Shown here: positions 26,165 to 36,003 of the stretch, piece by piece
Layout: each line of letters opens with the position of its first letter
Position numbering within the stretch: position 1 is the stretch's first letter
From: Hymenobacter wooponensis
GTDB taxonomy: Bacteria; Bacteroidota; Bacteroidia; Cytophagales; Hymenobacteraceae
DNA length: 64,000 bases
Assembly (NCBI RefSeq): GCF_004745865.1
Contig: NZ_SRKZ01000003.1
Span: 744,001 to 808,000, forward strand
Reading direction: 5' to 3'
The notes under the pieces: model-generated
Database searches by the model: none
Seen by the model: the letters and a program-made list of their open reading frames with translations, nothing else
What the model was told of the DNA's origin: nothing
Position numbers and translations under genes: made by a program

Positions 26165-27448
26165 ATGGCTACTATCAGTGCAGTTCTAAAGACGAAGAAG
26201 AAGGGCGACAGACGGCAACCGCTTTGGGTGTTTCTGCGCCATGGGAAAGTCGAAGTTGCCATTGCCACCGGCGCCCAGCTCCTGGCCGAGGAGTTTAAGA
26301 AGGGTCAGGTAGTGGGGGAACGCGCGGGAGAGCTAAATGCGCAGGTCAACACCATTCGCGCGCGACTACAGTTGGCATTTGATCAACTCACCGCGCGGGA
26401 GGAAGCTATCACCAACCCAGCTCTGCGCGCCATCTATCAGCAGTTAGTCGATACGCCTCCTGCTGTGGTAGCCCCTCCTACCGCTGACAAAACGCAGGTG
26501 CAGGATTTACTAGTCACTTACTTCAATACTTATAACACCCGTGGTCAAAATAAACTCTCTACTAGCACTACCCGCAGCTATACAGCCATTGCGAACCTGC
26601 TAAATCGCTTCAACCCCCAGTTGCGCATCCAGGACGTAAACCGTGATATCCTCCAAGACATTGAGAGCTTTATGGTGAGCGAAGGCCAACTCAATCAAAC
26701 CATTGAGGCCTACATGGGCAAAATCACGGCAATCCTGAATTATTTTGGACCTGACCTAGAGCTAAGCCAAAGCTATAAGCGCTATAAGTTCGACCTCACT
26801 ATAGCCAAAAATGATGTCACGTTTCTGCATCCCCAGCAGCTCCGGGATTTCCTGGCACACCAGAAGCCTTACTCTGGGAATGCCAACCAGCCAAATCGCA
26901 AGTCCGGCCGGGCATACGACCGCGTGGTAGACATCCTTCTGATGCTCATTAGCTCTGGCCTACGATATTCAGACATCTTCAACGATTTCCGGCAGCTCAT
27001 CAGGATGGAAAATGGCCGGGAATACATTCACATCATCCCTCAGAAAACCAAGCGGAAGCAAATCCGCTGCAAGATTCCGGTGACCAAGCTGATGAAGGAC
27101 ATTCTGGAGCGCAACAATTACCAACTCAAGAAGATGGAGGATTACTACTTCAACCAGCTGTTACGCGAATACTGTCAAGGGATTCCTAGCTTCCAGACGG
27201 AAGTACAGACTACCGCCTACTCGGGCAAAAAAGAAGTAGTAACTAGGAAAAAGCTCTGTGATGCCATCGGCAGCCATATCGGACGGAAGACCAACATCAG
27301 CTACCTGTTCGCTTTGGATGTACCAGCACCGGAAATTATTGGCCGTAGCGGTCATACGGATTATACTACGTTGATGATTTACGCGCAGAAGTTGGATGAC
27401 ATCAAGGCGGAAGTACGCGAGTTAGATTTCTTTGCACTCCCCAACTGA
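26165..27448 (+). CDS. Tyrosine recombinase (integrase) of the element
   Basis: A 427-residue site-specific recombinase. It has an N-terminal arm-binding-like segment (LKTKKKGDRRQPLWVFLRHGKVEVAIAT), a SAM-like core-binding domain (residues ~120-205, VQDLLVTYFNTYN), and a catalytic domain with the first Arg in LISSGLRYSD, the His-x-x-Arg box HIGRKT, the second His in GRSGHTDYTT and the nucleophile Tyr near residue 406 in LMIYAQ. All catalytic residues are present, so it should be active. It is at the left end of the element, close to attL, and is read inward. Codon use is more AT-rich than that of the chromosomal genes. Confidence 0.93.
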   Translation: MATISAVLKTKKKGDRRQPLWVFLRHGKVEVAIATGAQLLAEEFKKGQVVGERAGELNAQVNTIRARLQLAFDQLTAREEAITNPALRAIYQQLVDTPPAVVAPPTADKTQVQDLLVTYFNTYNTRGQNKLSTSTTRSYTAIANLLNRFNPQLRIQDVNRDILQDIESFMVSEGQLNQTIEAYMGKITAILNYFGPDLELSQSYKRYKFDLTIAKNDVTFLHPQQLRDFLAHQKPYSGNANQPNRKSGRAYDRVVDILLMLISSGLRYSDIFNDFRQLIRMENGREYIHIIPQKTKRKQIRCKIPVTKLMKDILERNNYQLKKMEDYYFNQLLREYCQGIPSFQTEVQTTAYSGKKEVVTRKKLCDAIGSHIGRKTNISYLFALDVPAPEIIGRSGHTDYTTLMIYAQKLDDIKAEVRELDFFALPN

Positions 27449-27549
27449 TCTTGTAGCCGGTACTTGGTGTACTCAGTGATTGGCCCGGCAAGCAGATCGA
27501 GGATTCCCGTGATACAGGCTATTACAATGGCCAGTTTTAGCTTTTCCAT
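27379..27549 (-). CDS. Possible small membrane protein
   Basis: A 56-codon frame from the ATG at 27549, overlapping the 3' end of the integrase gene by 70 bp. It has one hydrophobic segment (LKLAIVIACITGILDLLAG) followed by a polar tail. No family is recognised and no ribosome site is clear, so this may be chance. Confidence 0.25.
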   Translation of the reverse strand: MEKLKLAIVIACITGILDLLAGPITEYTKYRLQDQLGSAKKSNSRTSALMSSNFCA

Positions 27550-27964
27550 TGGGGTATAGGGGTTAGATTGTGCTCATTTACTTGAGCATGCCCCAAAACT
27601 CGTCGGCGCTCATTGGCCAACAAAGCCATTGGTTTTCAAGTTGTCGAATATCTCGTAAGCCAGCAGAATCCCCGCGCGTAGGCGCCGGACTGCGGTCCGG
27701 AAGACCTGCCAACGCACAAAATTTTGGCATGTCATAAGTGGTCTTACTCGCTATGTGGTGACATGTAAGGGCCCAGCGGAAAATAAAAGCTCCTCGCCGT
27801 AGGAAGCGCTTTTGCACTAGGGCTTAAGTTTGATATAGCGGTAGTGTGGTGCGAGTGCTTACTAACAATTTGGCATGGATCTGCTTTAATTAGTCAAGAA
27901 TCTGCCAACTGTTTTAGTAGATTTGTTAACTGTCGGCAAGGCAGAACCCACTTCTATCTTCCCG
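27550..27964. other. Intergenic region between integrase and TIR-like gene
   Basis: About 415 bp in which no gene could be supported. A TAGATTTG promoter box lies at 27918-27925 near its right end. Confidence 0.4.
27918..27925 (+). promoter_or_regulatory. -7 promoter box of the TIR-like gene
   Basis: TAGATTTG is a perfect TAnnTTTG match, 40 bp before the ATG at 27965. It overlaps an alternative TTG start at 27923, which is therefore unlikely. No -33 TTTG is seen. Confidence 0.45.
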
Positions 27965-28756
27965 ATGGACCGCAATAAGCTCCAAACCCTGCGCGAAAAA
28001 GTCGAGGCCCTTGCGCTTCCCAAGCTACCATCTAAGCAGGGTTACCACCACGGCCTTGACTACGACGAAGCGGGCCAAAAAGCCTTAGCTGCCGCGGCCA
28101 CTACGGCCACCGGCTTGCTTAATAAAGCGAAGCTGGCCCGCGGCGCCATCCACCAGAAGAAGCTCGTTGCTCTAGCCGACCAGCTTAAAGCCACCAGTAA
28201 CAACGGCTTCAGTAGCACAGCTCGCCTACCTATCGCAGCTCTGCACACCGCCCGTACCACTCTCCTGCGCATCCTCAAAGCTGTCGACGCAGAAAGCCGT
28301 AAGGTATTTATCGTCCATGGACGGGACGAGGCCATGCGCAAAGAGGCCCAAGCCACCCTCCACCGCTTCGGCATCGACGGCATTGTACTGCACGAGGAAA
28401 TCAATGAGGGCCAGACCATTATCGAGAAGTTCGATCGCGAAGCTCGCGCCTGTGGTTACGCCGTCGTTTTATTCAGCCCCGACGATATGGGTGGTCTCCG
28501 TGTCGGCAAAACTGCTCCGAAGCTTTCTCCCCGCGCCCGCCAAAATGTGGTACTCGAGCTTGGCTACTTTGTAGCCCTGCTTGGCCGTAAAAATGTTTTT
28601 GTTCTGGTAGCTGGCTCCGGTCTTGAGCAGCCCAGCGACTTCCACGGCGTGGTTTATGAGTCCTACGACAAAGCAGGTAGCTGGAAGCGCCGCCTTGCCA
28701 ATGAGTTATCTGCCCAAGGTTTCTATATCGACCCTGCGGTGCTCAAGAAAGTGTAG
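27965..28756 (+). CDS. TIR-like (CAP12/PF10137-type) nucleotide-binding effector protein
   Basis: 263 residues. The N-terminal ~110 residues are helical and basic (a possible ligand-sensing or oligomerisation part). Residues ~112-263 are the TIR-like domain described as predicted nucleotide-binding: KVFIVHGRDEAMRKEAQATL, then HEEINEGQTIIEKFDREA with Glu154 at the position of the NAD-cleaving glutamate, AVVLFSPDDMGG, RARQNVVLELGYFVALLGR and a C-terminal GSWKRRLANEL helix. Relatives act as NAD-degrading effectors in anti-phage systems. No CBASS cyclase or Thoeris partner is adjacent, so it may be a stand-alone effector or respond to another system in this island. Confidence 0.82.
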   Translation: MDRNKLQTLREKVEALALPKLPSKQGYHHGLDYDEAGQKALAAAATTATGLLNKAKLARGAIHQKKLVALADQLKATSNNGFSSTARLPIAALHTARTTLLRILKAVDAESRKVFIVHGRDEAMRKEAQATLHRFGIDGIVLHEEINEGQTIIEKFDREARACGYAVVLFSPDDMGGLRVGKTAPKLSPRARQNVVLELGYFVALLGRKNVFVLVAGSGLEQPSDFHGVVYESYDKAGSWKRRLANELSAQGFYIDPAVLKKV

Positions 28757-28976
28757 AAGGCTTCAGCCGATTCCTAACCACTTTTACCGCATCACGCACC
28801 TTGTCAACCTAGCCGCTACACTGCAGCATGGCATTGTCTGGCTATTGGGCACTTGAGGAGGAGGTCGCGCTAATAGACCACCTTGGGTGTACCCCATGCA
28901 CTAATACGAATTGCTACCTTTACTATTCTGCCAAAATAATTAGTGGCAGGTCTAAATTTCTTTTCTTCTGTAATTC

Positions 28977-31556
28977 ATGGCCTTAAAGAAAAGCGCCCTC
29001 TACTCCTCCCTCTGGCAGAGCTGCGACGAGCTACGCGGCAGCATGGACGCCTCCCAATACAAGAACTACGTGCTGGTGCTGCTGTTCATGAAGTACGTGA
29101 GCGACAAATACGCCGGCCGCACCGATGCCCTGCTTGAAGTGCCCGAAGGCGGCAGCTTCCAGGACATGGTGGATGCTATTGGTAAAAAAGACATCGGCGA
29201 CCGACTGAATAAGATTATCAGCAAGATGGCCGAGGCCAATGGCCTGACCGGGGTGCTCGACGTGCCGGAGGCCGACTTCAACGATGACAACAAGCTGGGC
29301 AGCGGGCAGGAGATGGTGGATATGCTGTCCGGGCTGGTCGCCATTTTTAACAAGCCGGAGCTGAACTTCGCGCAGAACCGGGCCGACGGCGACGACCTGC
29401 TCGGCGATGCCTACGAGTACCTGATGCGGCACTTTGCTACCGAGAGCGGCAAGAGCAAGGGCCAGTTTTACACGCCCTCGGAGGTGAGCCGGGTGATTGC
29501 CAAAATCGTGGGCATCGACCAAAGCACCCGCGCCAATCAATCCATCTACGACCCCACCTGCGGCTCGGGCTCGCTGCTGCTCAAGGCGGCCGACGAGGCA
29601 TTGCCTACCAAAATATCCATTTTTGGGCAGGAGATGGACAATGCTACCTATGCCCTGGCCCGCATGAACATGATTCTGCACGGCCACGACGGGGCCGACC
29701 TGGCGAAAGGCAACACCCTGGCCTCGCCCGCCACCTGGGGCGCGGGCGTGAACCAGCTCAAGCAGCACGACTTTATTGTGGCCAACCCGCCCTTCTCGAC
29801 TAAGAAGTGGATGAACGGCCTCAAGCCCTACGCTGACCCCTATGGCCGCTTCACCGGTTTCGGGGTGCCACCGGCCAAGAATGGCGACTACGCTTTTTTG
29901 CTGCACATCGTGCGCTCATTGAAAGGCAACGGCAAGGCGGTGGTGGTGCTGCCGCACGGCGTCCTGTTTCGGGGCAACGCCGAGGCCACCATCCGGCGCA
30001 ACCTAGTGCAAAAGGGCTACCTCAAGGGTATCATTGGGCTGCCGGCCAACCTGTTTTATGGTACCGGGATCCCGGCCTGCCTACTGGTACTCGACAAGGA
30101 GGGCGCGGCTACCCGCACCCACCTGTTTATGGTGGATGCTAGCCGAGGCTATATCAAGGACGGCAACAAGAACCGCCTGCGCGAGCAAGACCAGCACCGC
30201 ATCGTGGACGTGTGGCGGCGGCAGCAGAACGAAGACCACTTCGCCCGGTTGGTGCCTCTTACCGAGATTGAAAGCAACGACTATAACCTCAACCTGCCCC
30301 GCTACGTGGAGGGGCCGCCTACCCAGGACCGCCACGACATTGAGGCCCACCTGCGCGGAGGCCTGCCCGCCGCCGACCTCGAAGCCCTGGCCGCTTACTG
30401 GGACGTGTACCCCACCCTGCGCGACGTGCTGACCGAGCCCGGCGACCGGCCCGGCTACTTCCGCCTGCGCGTGGCCCCCGACGACATCCGGCCCACCATC
30501 TTCGAGCACCCCGAGTTCCGGGCCTTCCGGCAGCAAGTGGAAGAAACCTTCGGCACATGGGTTGAGCGGGCTGAGCCCCTACTGCGCGGCATCAATGCCG
30601 ATACCAAGCCCAAGGCCCTGCTCGAAACCCTGGGCGAAGACCTGTTGGCTACCTTCGACCCGGTGCATCTGCTGGATGGCTACGACGTGTACCAGCGCCT
30701 GATGAACTACTGGACCGCCACCCTGCAAGACGACATGTACCACGTGGTGGCCGAGGGATGGGAAGCCCTGCCCTACCGCCCCCTTGTGGGCAAGGTGGAC
30801 AAAGACAAGCCGAACAAAAAGCAGCGCCTGGGCCCCTGGACCAGCGACCTGGTGCCCCGCGAGTTGCTCATCAGCCGCTACCTGACGACAGAACACGGAG
30901 CAGTGGAAGCCGCAGCCGAGGCCGCTGCCGAAGCCACCCGCCAGCGCGAAGAACTGGAAGAAGAACACACCGGCGAAGAAGGTTTGCTGAGTGATCTGGA
31001 ATACAACAATCCGACGCAGCTAGCCGCGGCGGTAAAGGCCCGGCTGCGAGAGATGACCAAAGGCACGAAACCTGCCAGCCCCGCGCCAAAGCGCGGGCGC
31101 AAGGCGAAATACGACCCGGCCAACCCGCCCGCCGACTTATTCGCGGAACTGCCGGTCGAGGAGCCGGTGCCACTGGCCGCCGCGGCCACCATTGCTCCCG
31201 CCGACCCCGAAGAGTTAGCCGCCCTGCACGCCCTGGAAACCGCTCTGAACTACGAAAGCGCCAGCAAAAAAGCCCTTACAAAAGCCCAGGCCCACCTTGA
31301 GGCGCAAATTCTGCCCGCCTACGAACGCCTGACGCCCGAGGCCACCCGCGACTTAGTCGTTATCTACAAGTGGCTCGATACCCTGCACCGGGCCGTGGGC
31401 CAGGAGCTGAGCCGCCTCTCACAGGGCCTGGCCCGCCGCCTCGATGAATTGGGCACCCGCTACGCAGCGCCCCTACCTCTGCAGGAAGCTGCCGTGGCTG
31501 CCCTCACCCAGCAGGTGCAAACCCATTTGCAGGCCATGGGCTTTTCGTGGAACTAA
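28977..31556 (+). CDS. hsdM: Type I restriction-modification system, DNA methyltransferase subunit (long form)
   Basis: 859 residues. N-terminal HsdM helical domain (residues 1-~140, MALKKSALYSSLWQSCDELR), SAM-binding motif I DPTCGSGSLLLKA (~residue 192) and catalytic NPPF (~270) for N6-adenine methylation. It is about 300 residues longer than usual: after residue ~470 come an insert-like region (WDVYPTLRDVLTEPGDRPGYF ...), a Glu-rich coiled coil near 640-670, a Lys/Pro linker (PAPKRGRKAKYDP) and a final helical part. The extension may help bind HsdS/HsdR or regulate. It overlaps no upstream gene and heads the hsdM-hsdS-hsdR-metalloprotease operon. Confidence 0.93.
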   Translation: MALKKSALYSSLWQSCDELRGSMDASQYKNYVLVLLFMKYVSDKYAGRTDALLEVPEGGSFQDMVDAIGKKDIGDRLNKIISKMAEANGLTGVLDVPEADFNDDNKLGSGQEMVDMLSGLVAIFNKPELNFAQNRADGDDLLGDAYEYLMRHFATESGKSKGQFYTPSEVSRVIAKIVGIDQSTRANQSIYDPTCGSGSLLLKAADEALPTKISIFGQEMDNATYALARMNMILHGHDGADLAKGNTLASPATWGAGVNQLKQHDFIVANPPFSTKKWMNGLKPYADPYGRFTGFGVPPAKNGDYAFLLHIVRSLKGNGKAVVVLPHGVLFRGNAEATIRRNLVQKGYLKGIIGLPANLFYGTGIPACLLVLDKEGAATRTHLFMVDASRGYIKDGNKNRLREQDQHRIVDVWRRQQNEDHFARLVPLTEIESNDYNLNLPRYVEGPPTQDRHDIEAHLRGGLPAADLEALAAYWDVYPTLRDVLTEPGDRPGYFRLRVAPDDIRPTIFEHPEFRAFRQQVEETFGTWVERAEPLLRGINADTKPKALLETLGEDLLATFDPVHLLDGYDVYQRLMNYWTATLQDDMYHVVAEGWEALPYRPLVGKVDKDKPNKKQRLGPWTSDLVPRELLISRYLTTEHGAVEAAAEAAAEATRQREELEEEHTGEEGLLSDLEYNNPTQLAAAVKARLREMTKGTKPASPAPKRGRKAKYDPANPPADLFAELPVEEPVPLAAAATIAPADPEELAALHALETALNYESASKKALTKAQAHLEAQILPAYERLTPEATRDLVVIYKWLDTLHRAVGQELSRLSQGLARRLDELGTRYAAPLPLQEAAVAALTQQVQTHLQAMGFSWN

Positions 31557-31570
31557 GAAACCAAGACGCC

Positions 31571-32857
31571 ATGCTGAAACCAGGATACAAACAAACGGAC
31601 TTGGGCGTGCTGCCGGAGGAGTGGGAGGTGTGTAGCCTTTCACAACTAGGGGAACTTAAGAACGGGATTAATAAGTCGAAAGAGGATTTTGGCCACGGCT
31701 TTCCATTCATCAATCTCATGGACGTTTTTGGAATAAGTGTCATTAATCCAAGTAAGAAATTTGGCTTAATAAACTCATCCAAAGGTGACCGTAGCGCATA
31801 CAGCTTGCTAGAAGGTGACGTGTTATTTATTCGCTCGTCTGTCAAGCCAGAAGGAGTAGGTTTAACAGCTCTAGTAGCTAAAGATTTATCAGACACTGTG
31901 TTCAGTGGCTTCCTAATTCGGTTCCGCTCAAATGAAAGACTCAAATCAGGCTATAAAACATACTGCTTCGCTGACGAAAATTTTCGCAAGAGAGTGATTG
32001 AAAGTAGTACGGTCAGTGCGAACACCAACATCAACCAAGATGCGCTTAGGAAATTACTGATTCCCGTTCCCCCACCGGCAGAACAGCAAGCCATTGCAGA
32101 AGCATTGGGTGCAGTCGATGCCATTCTAACTTCTCAGCAGCAACTCCTAGCCAAAAAGCGCGCCCTGAAACTGGCGACGCAGCAGGCGCTACTGAGTGGC
32201 GAGCGGCGGCTGCCAGGGTTTGCGGGAGAATCCGAATTTGAGATGTTGGGGGAATTGATTCTTAGCAAACCGGCAAAAGCTGCTTTAGAAGATAAAAACG
32301 AGCTCGTTTCTTTCATCGGAATGGAAGACGTTTCCGAGTACGGTCAATTATTGTCCTCTCGTCAGCTATCCATTCAAGAAGTAAATAAAGGGCTAACTTA
32401 TTTTGAGCGGGATGACATTCTGGTTGCGAAAATTACCCCATGCTTTGAAAATGGAAAAGGTGCGCACGTTGATTCCCTAAAAACCAGGAAAGGATTTGGC
32501 AGCACTGAGTTTCACGTTTTAAGAGCGAATAACAACGCCATTGCGAAATACATTTTCTACCACACGCAATCAGGCGATTTTCGAAAAAAGCTGGAAGGTG
32601 AAATGATTGGCACCGCTGGGCAGAAGCGTGTTCCAATAGCAGCAATTTTAAATTACAGCTTGCCTTTTGGTCACTCAAAAGCCGAACAACGCGCCATTGC
32701 CGCCATCCTCAGCGACATGGACGCGGAAATTGAAGCCCTAGCGGCTCAGGTAGCCAAAACCCAGGCCCTGAAGCAGGGCATGATGCAGAATTTACTCACG
32801 GGCAACATCCGGCTGCGGGCCGGAGCGGCGGCTCCTTCTTCACATCCCGCCCTATGA
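31571..32857 (+). CDS. hsdS: Type I restriction-modification system, specificity subunit
   Basis: About 428 residues from the ATG at 31571, with an alternative GTG at 31547 inside the last codons of hsdM. It has the two-repeat HsdS layout: a first target recognition domain starting YKQTDLGVLPEEWEV, a conserved spacer helix (PPPAEQQAIAEALGAVDAIL ... LKLATQQALLSG), a second recognition domain, and the C-terminal helix KAEQRAIAAILSDMDAEIEAL ... MMQNLLTG. Together they recognise a bipartite site. The recognition domains are visibly more AT-rich than the spacer helices, as expected for exchanged modules. Its stop overlaps the hsdR start by 4 bp (ATGA). Confidence 0.93.
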   Translation: MLKPGYKQTDLGVLPEEWEVCSLSQLGELKNGINKSKEDFGHGFPFINLMDVFGISVINPSKKFGLINSSKGDRSAYSLLEGDVLFIRSSVKPEGVGLTALVAKDLSDTVFSGFLIRFRSNERLKSGYKTYCFADENFRKRVIESSTVSANTNINQDALRKLLIPVPPPAEQQAIAEALGAVDAILTSQQQLLAKKRALKLATQQALLSGERRLPGFAGESEFEMLGELILSKPAKAALEDKNELVSFIGMEDVSEYGQLLSSRQLSIQEVNKGLTYFERDDILVAKITPCFENGKGAHVDSLKTRKGFGSTEFHVLRANNNAIAKYIFYHTQSGDFRKKLEGEMIGTAGQKRVPIAAILNYSLPFGHSKAEQRAIAAILSDMDAEIEALAAQVAKTQALKQGMMQNLLTGNIRLRAGAAAPSSHPAL

Positions 32858-35800
32858 GCGCAAAAGTTGGACAAGTAGAGCGAGCCACGCAAAACCGCGT
32901 GGTCGAGTTATTCCGGTCGGAGTTGGGCTACGACTATCTGGGCAACTGGGAAAAGTATCCCCGCCGCTCGCCCATCGAAGACGAGGCCGTGCGCAAGTAC
33001 CTGCAACGCCAGCAGCACCCCGCCTCGCTCATCGATAAAGTCCTGCGCAAACTGCACGCCGCAGTCGAAAACCAAACCGAAAAACTCTACAAGCGCAACC
33101 GCGAGCTATACAAGCTGTTGCGCTACGGCGTGAAAGTGCGCCCCGAAGCCGGGGCCAAGAAGCTGACCGTAGAGCTAGTGAACTGGGCTACCCCCCTGGC
33201 CAACGACTTCGCCCTGGCGCAGGAAGTGACGGTGCAAGGCCCTACCTATACCAAACGTCCCGACGTGGTGCTCTACCTCAACGGGCTGGCCGTGGCCGTG
33301 CTGGAGCTCAAGCGCAGCACCGTGTCGGTGCAGGAAGCTATCCGGCAAAACCTCGACAACCAGAAGTCCGAGTTCATTGAGAACTTCTTTGCCCCGGTGC
33401 AGCTCGTGCTGGCCGGCAACGACACGGAGGGCATGCGCTACGGCACCGTGGGCACCAGCGAAAAATATTACCTGGAGTGGCACGAGGAAGTACCCGGCAA
33501 AAGCGAAACGCCAAGCACGAAGGCCGGCGACGGTGAAGCGGGCGCTGCCCCGCTGCCACCGCCCACTTCCCTGCTCACGCCCCAGCCCCTGCGCCTTGAT
33601 GAGCACCTGCGCCAGCTGTGCCGCAAGGAGCGCCTGCTCGCGCTGATGCACGACTTCGTGGTGTTTGATAGGGGCATCAAGAAGCTGTGCCGGCCCAACC
33701 AGTTCTTCGGGGTGCAGGCCGCCCAACAGTACATCAAGCGCCGCGAGGGCGGCATCATCTGGCACACCCAGGGCAGCGGCAAAAGCCTGACGATGGTGTG
33801 GCTGGCCAAGTGGCTGCTGGAGCACGACCCGCAGGCCCGTGTGCTCATCGTGACCGACCGTGAAGAGCTCGACGAGCAGATTGAGAAGGTCTTCCTGGGC
33901 GTGGAGCAGCCCATCACGCGGGCAAAGAGCGGAGCCGACCTGCTGCACCACCTCAGCCAGCCCATGCCCCGTTTGCTGTGCTCACTAGTACACAAGTTCG
34001 GCGCCCGCACCGAGGCCGAAGCTTACGACAAGTACCTGGAAGACCTGATGCGCGCCGCCGGCCGCAGTGGTCAGGCCTTCCGGCCCCAGGGCCAGCTCTA
34101 CGTGCTGGTCGATGAATGTCACCGCACTCAGAGCGGCAAGCTGCACGAGGCCATGCACGAGCTGCTGCCCGGCGCACTGCTCATCGGCTTCACCGGCACC
34201 CCGCTGCTACGCACCGCCAAGCGCACCACTCTCGAAACCTTCGGCCCCTACATCCACACCTACCGTGTAGACAAGGCCGTGGCCGACGGCGTGATCCTGG
34301 AACTACGCTACGAGGCCCGCAAGGTGGAGCAGTACCTCACCGAGAGTGGCAAGCGCAAGATGGATGAGTACTTCGAGTTGAAGACCAAAGACCTGAACGA
34401 GTATGGACGCGCCCGCCTGAAAGAGAAGTGGGGCACCATGCAGAAGGTGCTCAGCTCGAAGGAGCGTATGGACCACATCGTAGCCGACATCGTGCTCGAC
34501 ATGGAAAAGAAGGAGCGCTTACAAAGCGGCCGGGGCAACGCCCTACTAGTGTCGGGCAGCATTTTCCAGGCCTGCCGCTACTACGAGCTATTTCAGCGGG
34601 CCGGGTTCAAGCAGTGCGCCATCGTGACCAGCTACCAGCCCAAAACCAGCGACCTGAAGGGCGAAACCACTGGCGAGGGCGGCGACACCGAGCAGTTGCA
34701 GAAGTATAAAATTTACATCGACATGCTGGGCGGCAAGGCGGTGGCAGACTTCGAGAAGGAGGTAAAGCGCCAGTTTGTGGAGGAGCCCGCCCAAATGAAG
34801 CTGCTCATCGTGGTGGACAAGCTGTTAACGGGCTTCGATGCACCCTCGGCTACCTACCTCTACATTGACAAGGAAATGCGCGACCACAATCTATTCCAGG
34901 CCATCTGCCGCGTCAACCGGCTTGACGGCGACGACAAGGAGTACGGCTACGTGGTCGATTATAAAGACCTGTTCAAGGCGCTGGAAGATTCCATACGCGA
35001 TTACACTAGCGAGGCCCTCGACGGTTTTGATAAATCCGACGTGCAGGGCCTGCTCACCGACCGCCTTATCCGGGGCCGTGAGCATCTGGAAGACGTGCTG
35101 GAACAACTGCGGCTGCTCTGCGAGCCGGTGGCCCCGCCCCGGGGCCAACCCGAATACCAACACTTCTTCTGCGGCAACCCGGCCAACCCCGCTGACCTGA
35201 GCGAGCGTGAAGGCCGACGGCGCGACCTCTACAAGTACACCGCCATTTTACTACGGGCTTTTGCCGAGATTTCGGGCGACCTGGAAGAAGCGGACTACAC
35301 CGCTTCCGAAGCCGCCGGGGTCGAGCGCCAGGTGAGGCACTACGAGAAGCTGCGCGATGAAGTGAAAGTAGCCAGCGGCGAAGCACCCGACCTCAAGCGC
35401 TACGAGGCCGATATGCGCTTCCTGTTCGATAACTATGTGAAGGCCGAGGACTCGGAAAAGCAGGGCACTCTGGACGACCTGAGCCTCATCGAAGCCATTG
35501 TGGCGCGGGGTCTGGCCGACACCACCCAGCGCCTGCCTAAAGGCATCCGTGAAAGCCGAGAATCGATGGCCGAAACCATCGAGAACAACGTGCGCAAGCT
35601 CATTATAGACGAAAACCAGACCAACCCGAAATACTTTGAGCGCATGTCGGTGCTGCTGGAAGAGTTGATAGCGCGGCGGCAGCGCGAGGCCATCGAGTAC
35701 GAGGCTTACCTGGCCGAAATCGAGGAGCTATGCCGCAAGGTGGCCACGCCGCCCACACACTACCCGCCCACGCTGCATACACGCGCCCAGCGCAACCTCT

Positions 35801-35997
35801 ACGACAATCTGGGCGAAAGCGAAGAGCTGGCCCTGGCTGTGGACGCGGCTATTCTGGACGTGCGGCAAGACGGCTGGCGCGGTGACACCCCGCCCGCCAA
35901 AAAGCGCATGGTGCGCAACGCCATCAAAGCCGTGCTGAACAACGATGAGGAAACCACCCGTATTCTGAACCTAGCCATGCAGCAGGCCGAATACTAA
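32854..35997 (+). CDS. hsdR: Type I restriction-modification system, restriction/translocase subunit
   Basis: 1047 residues. The N-terminal nuclease has the PD-(D/E)xK pattern RPDVVLYLNGLAVAVLELKR (residues ~128-148); the SF2 translocase follows with Walker A TQGSGKSLTMVW (~305), DECHR (~419) and the GFTGTP motif III; the C-terminal helical region (from ~800) binds the methyltransferase. HsdR cleaves unmodified DNA after translocation. A DUF-like insertion with GEGGDTEQLQKYK occurs in the second RecA domain. Translation is coupled to hsdS by ATGA. The length is normal and all key residues are present, so the system should be active. Confidence 0.94.
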   Translation: MSAKVGQVERATQNRVVELFRSELGYDYLGNWEKYPRRSPIEDEAVRKYLQRQQHPASLIDKVLRKLHAAVENQTEKLYKRNRELYKLLRYGVKVRPEAGAKKLTVELVNWATPLANDFALAQEVTVQGPTYTKRPDVVLYLNGLAVAVLELKRSTVSVQEAIRQNLDNQKSEFIENFFAPVQLVLAGNDTEGMRYGTVGTSEKYYLEWHEEVPGKSETPSTKAGDGEAGAAPLPPPTSLLTPQPLRLDEHLRQLCRKERLLALMHDFVVFDRGIKKLCRPNQFFGVQAAQQYIKRREGGIIWHTQGSGKSLTMVWLAKWLLEHDPQARVLIVTDREELDEQIEKVFLGVEQPITRAKSGADLLHHLSQPMPRLLCSLVHKFGARTEAEAYDKYLEDLMRAAGRSGQAFRPQGQLYVLVDECHRTQSGKLHEAMHELLPGALLIGFTGTPLLRTAKRTTLETFGPYIHTYRVDKAVADGVILELRYEARKVEQYLTESGKRKMDEYFELKTKDLNEYGRARLKEKWGTMQKVLSSKERMDHIVADIVLDMEKKERLQSGRGNALLVSGSIFQACRYYELFQRAGFKQCAIVTSYQPKTSDLKGETTGEGGDTEQLQKYKIYIDMLGGKAVADFEKEVKRQFVEEPAQMKLLIVVDKLLTGFDAPSATYLYIDKEMRDHNLFQAICRVNRLDGDDKEYGYVVDYKDLFKALEDSIRDYTSEALDGFDKSDVQGLLTDRLIRGREHLEDVLEQLRLLCEPVAPPRGQPEYQHFFCGNPANPADLSEREGRRRDLYKYTAILLRAFAEISGDLEEADYTASEAAGVERQVRHYEKLRDEVKVASGEAPDLKRYEADMRFLFDNYVKAEDSEKQGTLDDLSLIEAIVARGLADTTQRLPKGIRESRESMAETIENNVRKLIIDENQTNPKYFERMSVLLEELIARRQREAIEYEAYLAEIEELCRKVATPPTHYPPTLHTRAQRNLYDNLGESEELALAVDAAILDVRQDGWRGDTPPAKKRMVRNAIKAVLNNDEETTRILNLAMQQAEY

Positions 35998-36003
35998 GCT
36001 GCC

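Noticed and set aside
27578..27817. 79-codon minus-strand frame after the integrase
   Set aside because: Cys/Trp-scattered composition without periodic hydrophobics; no start context.
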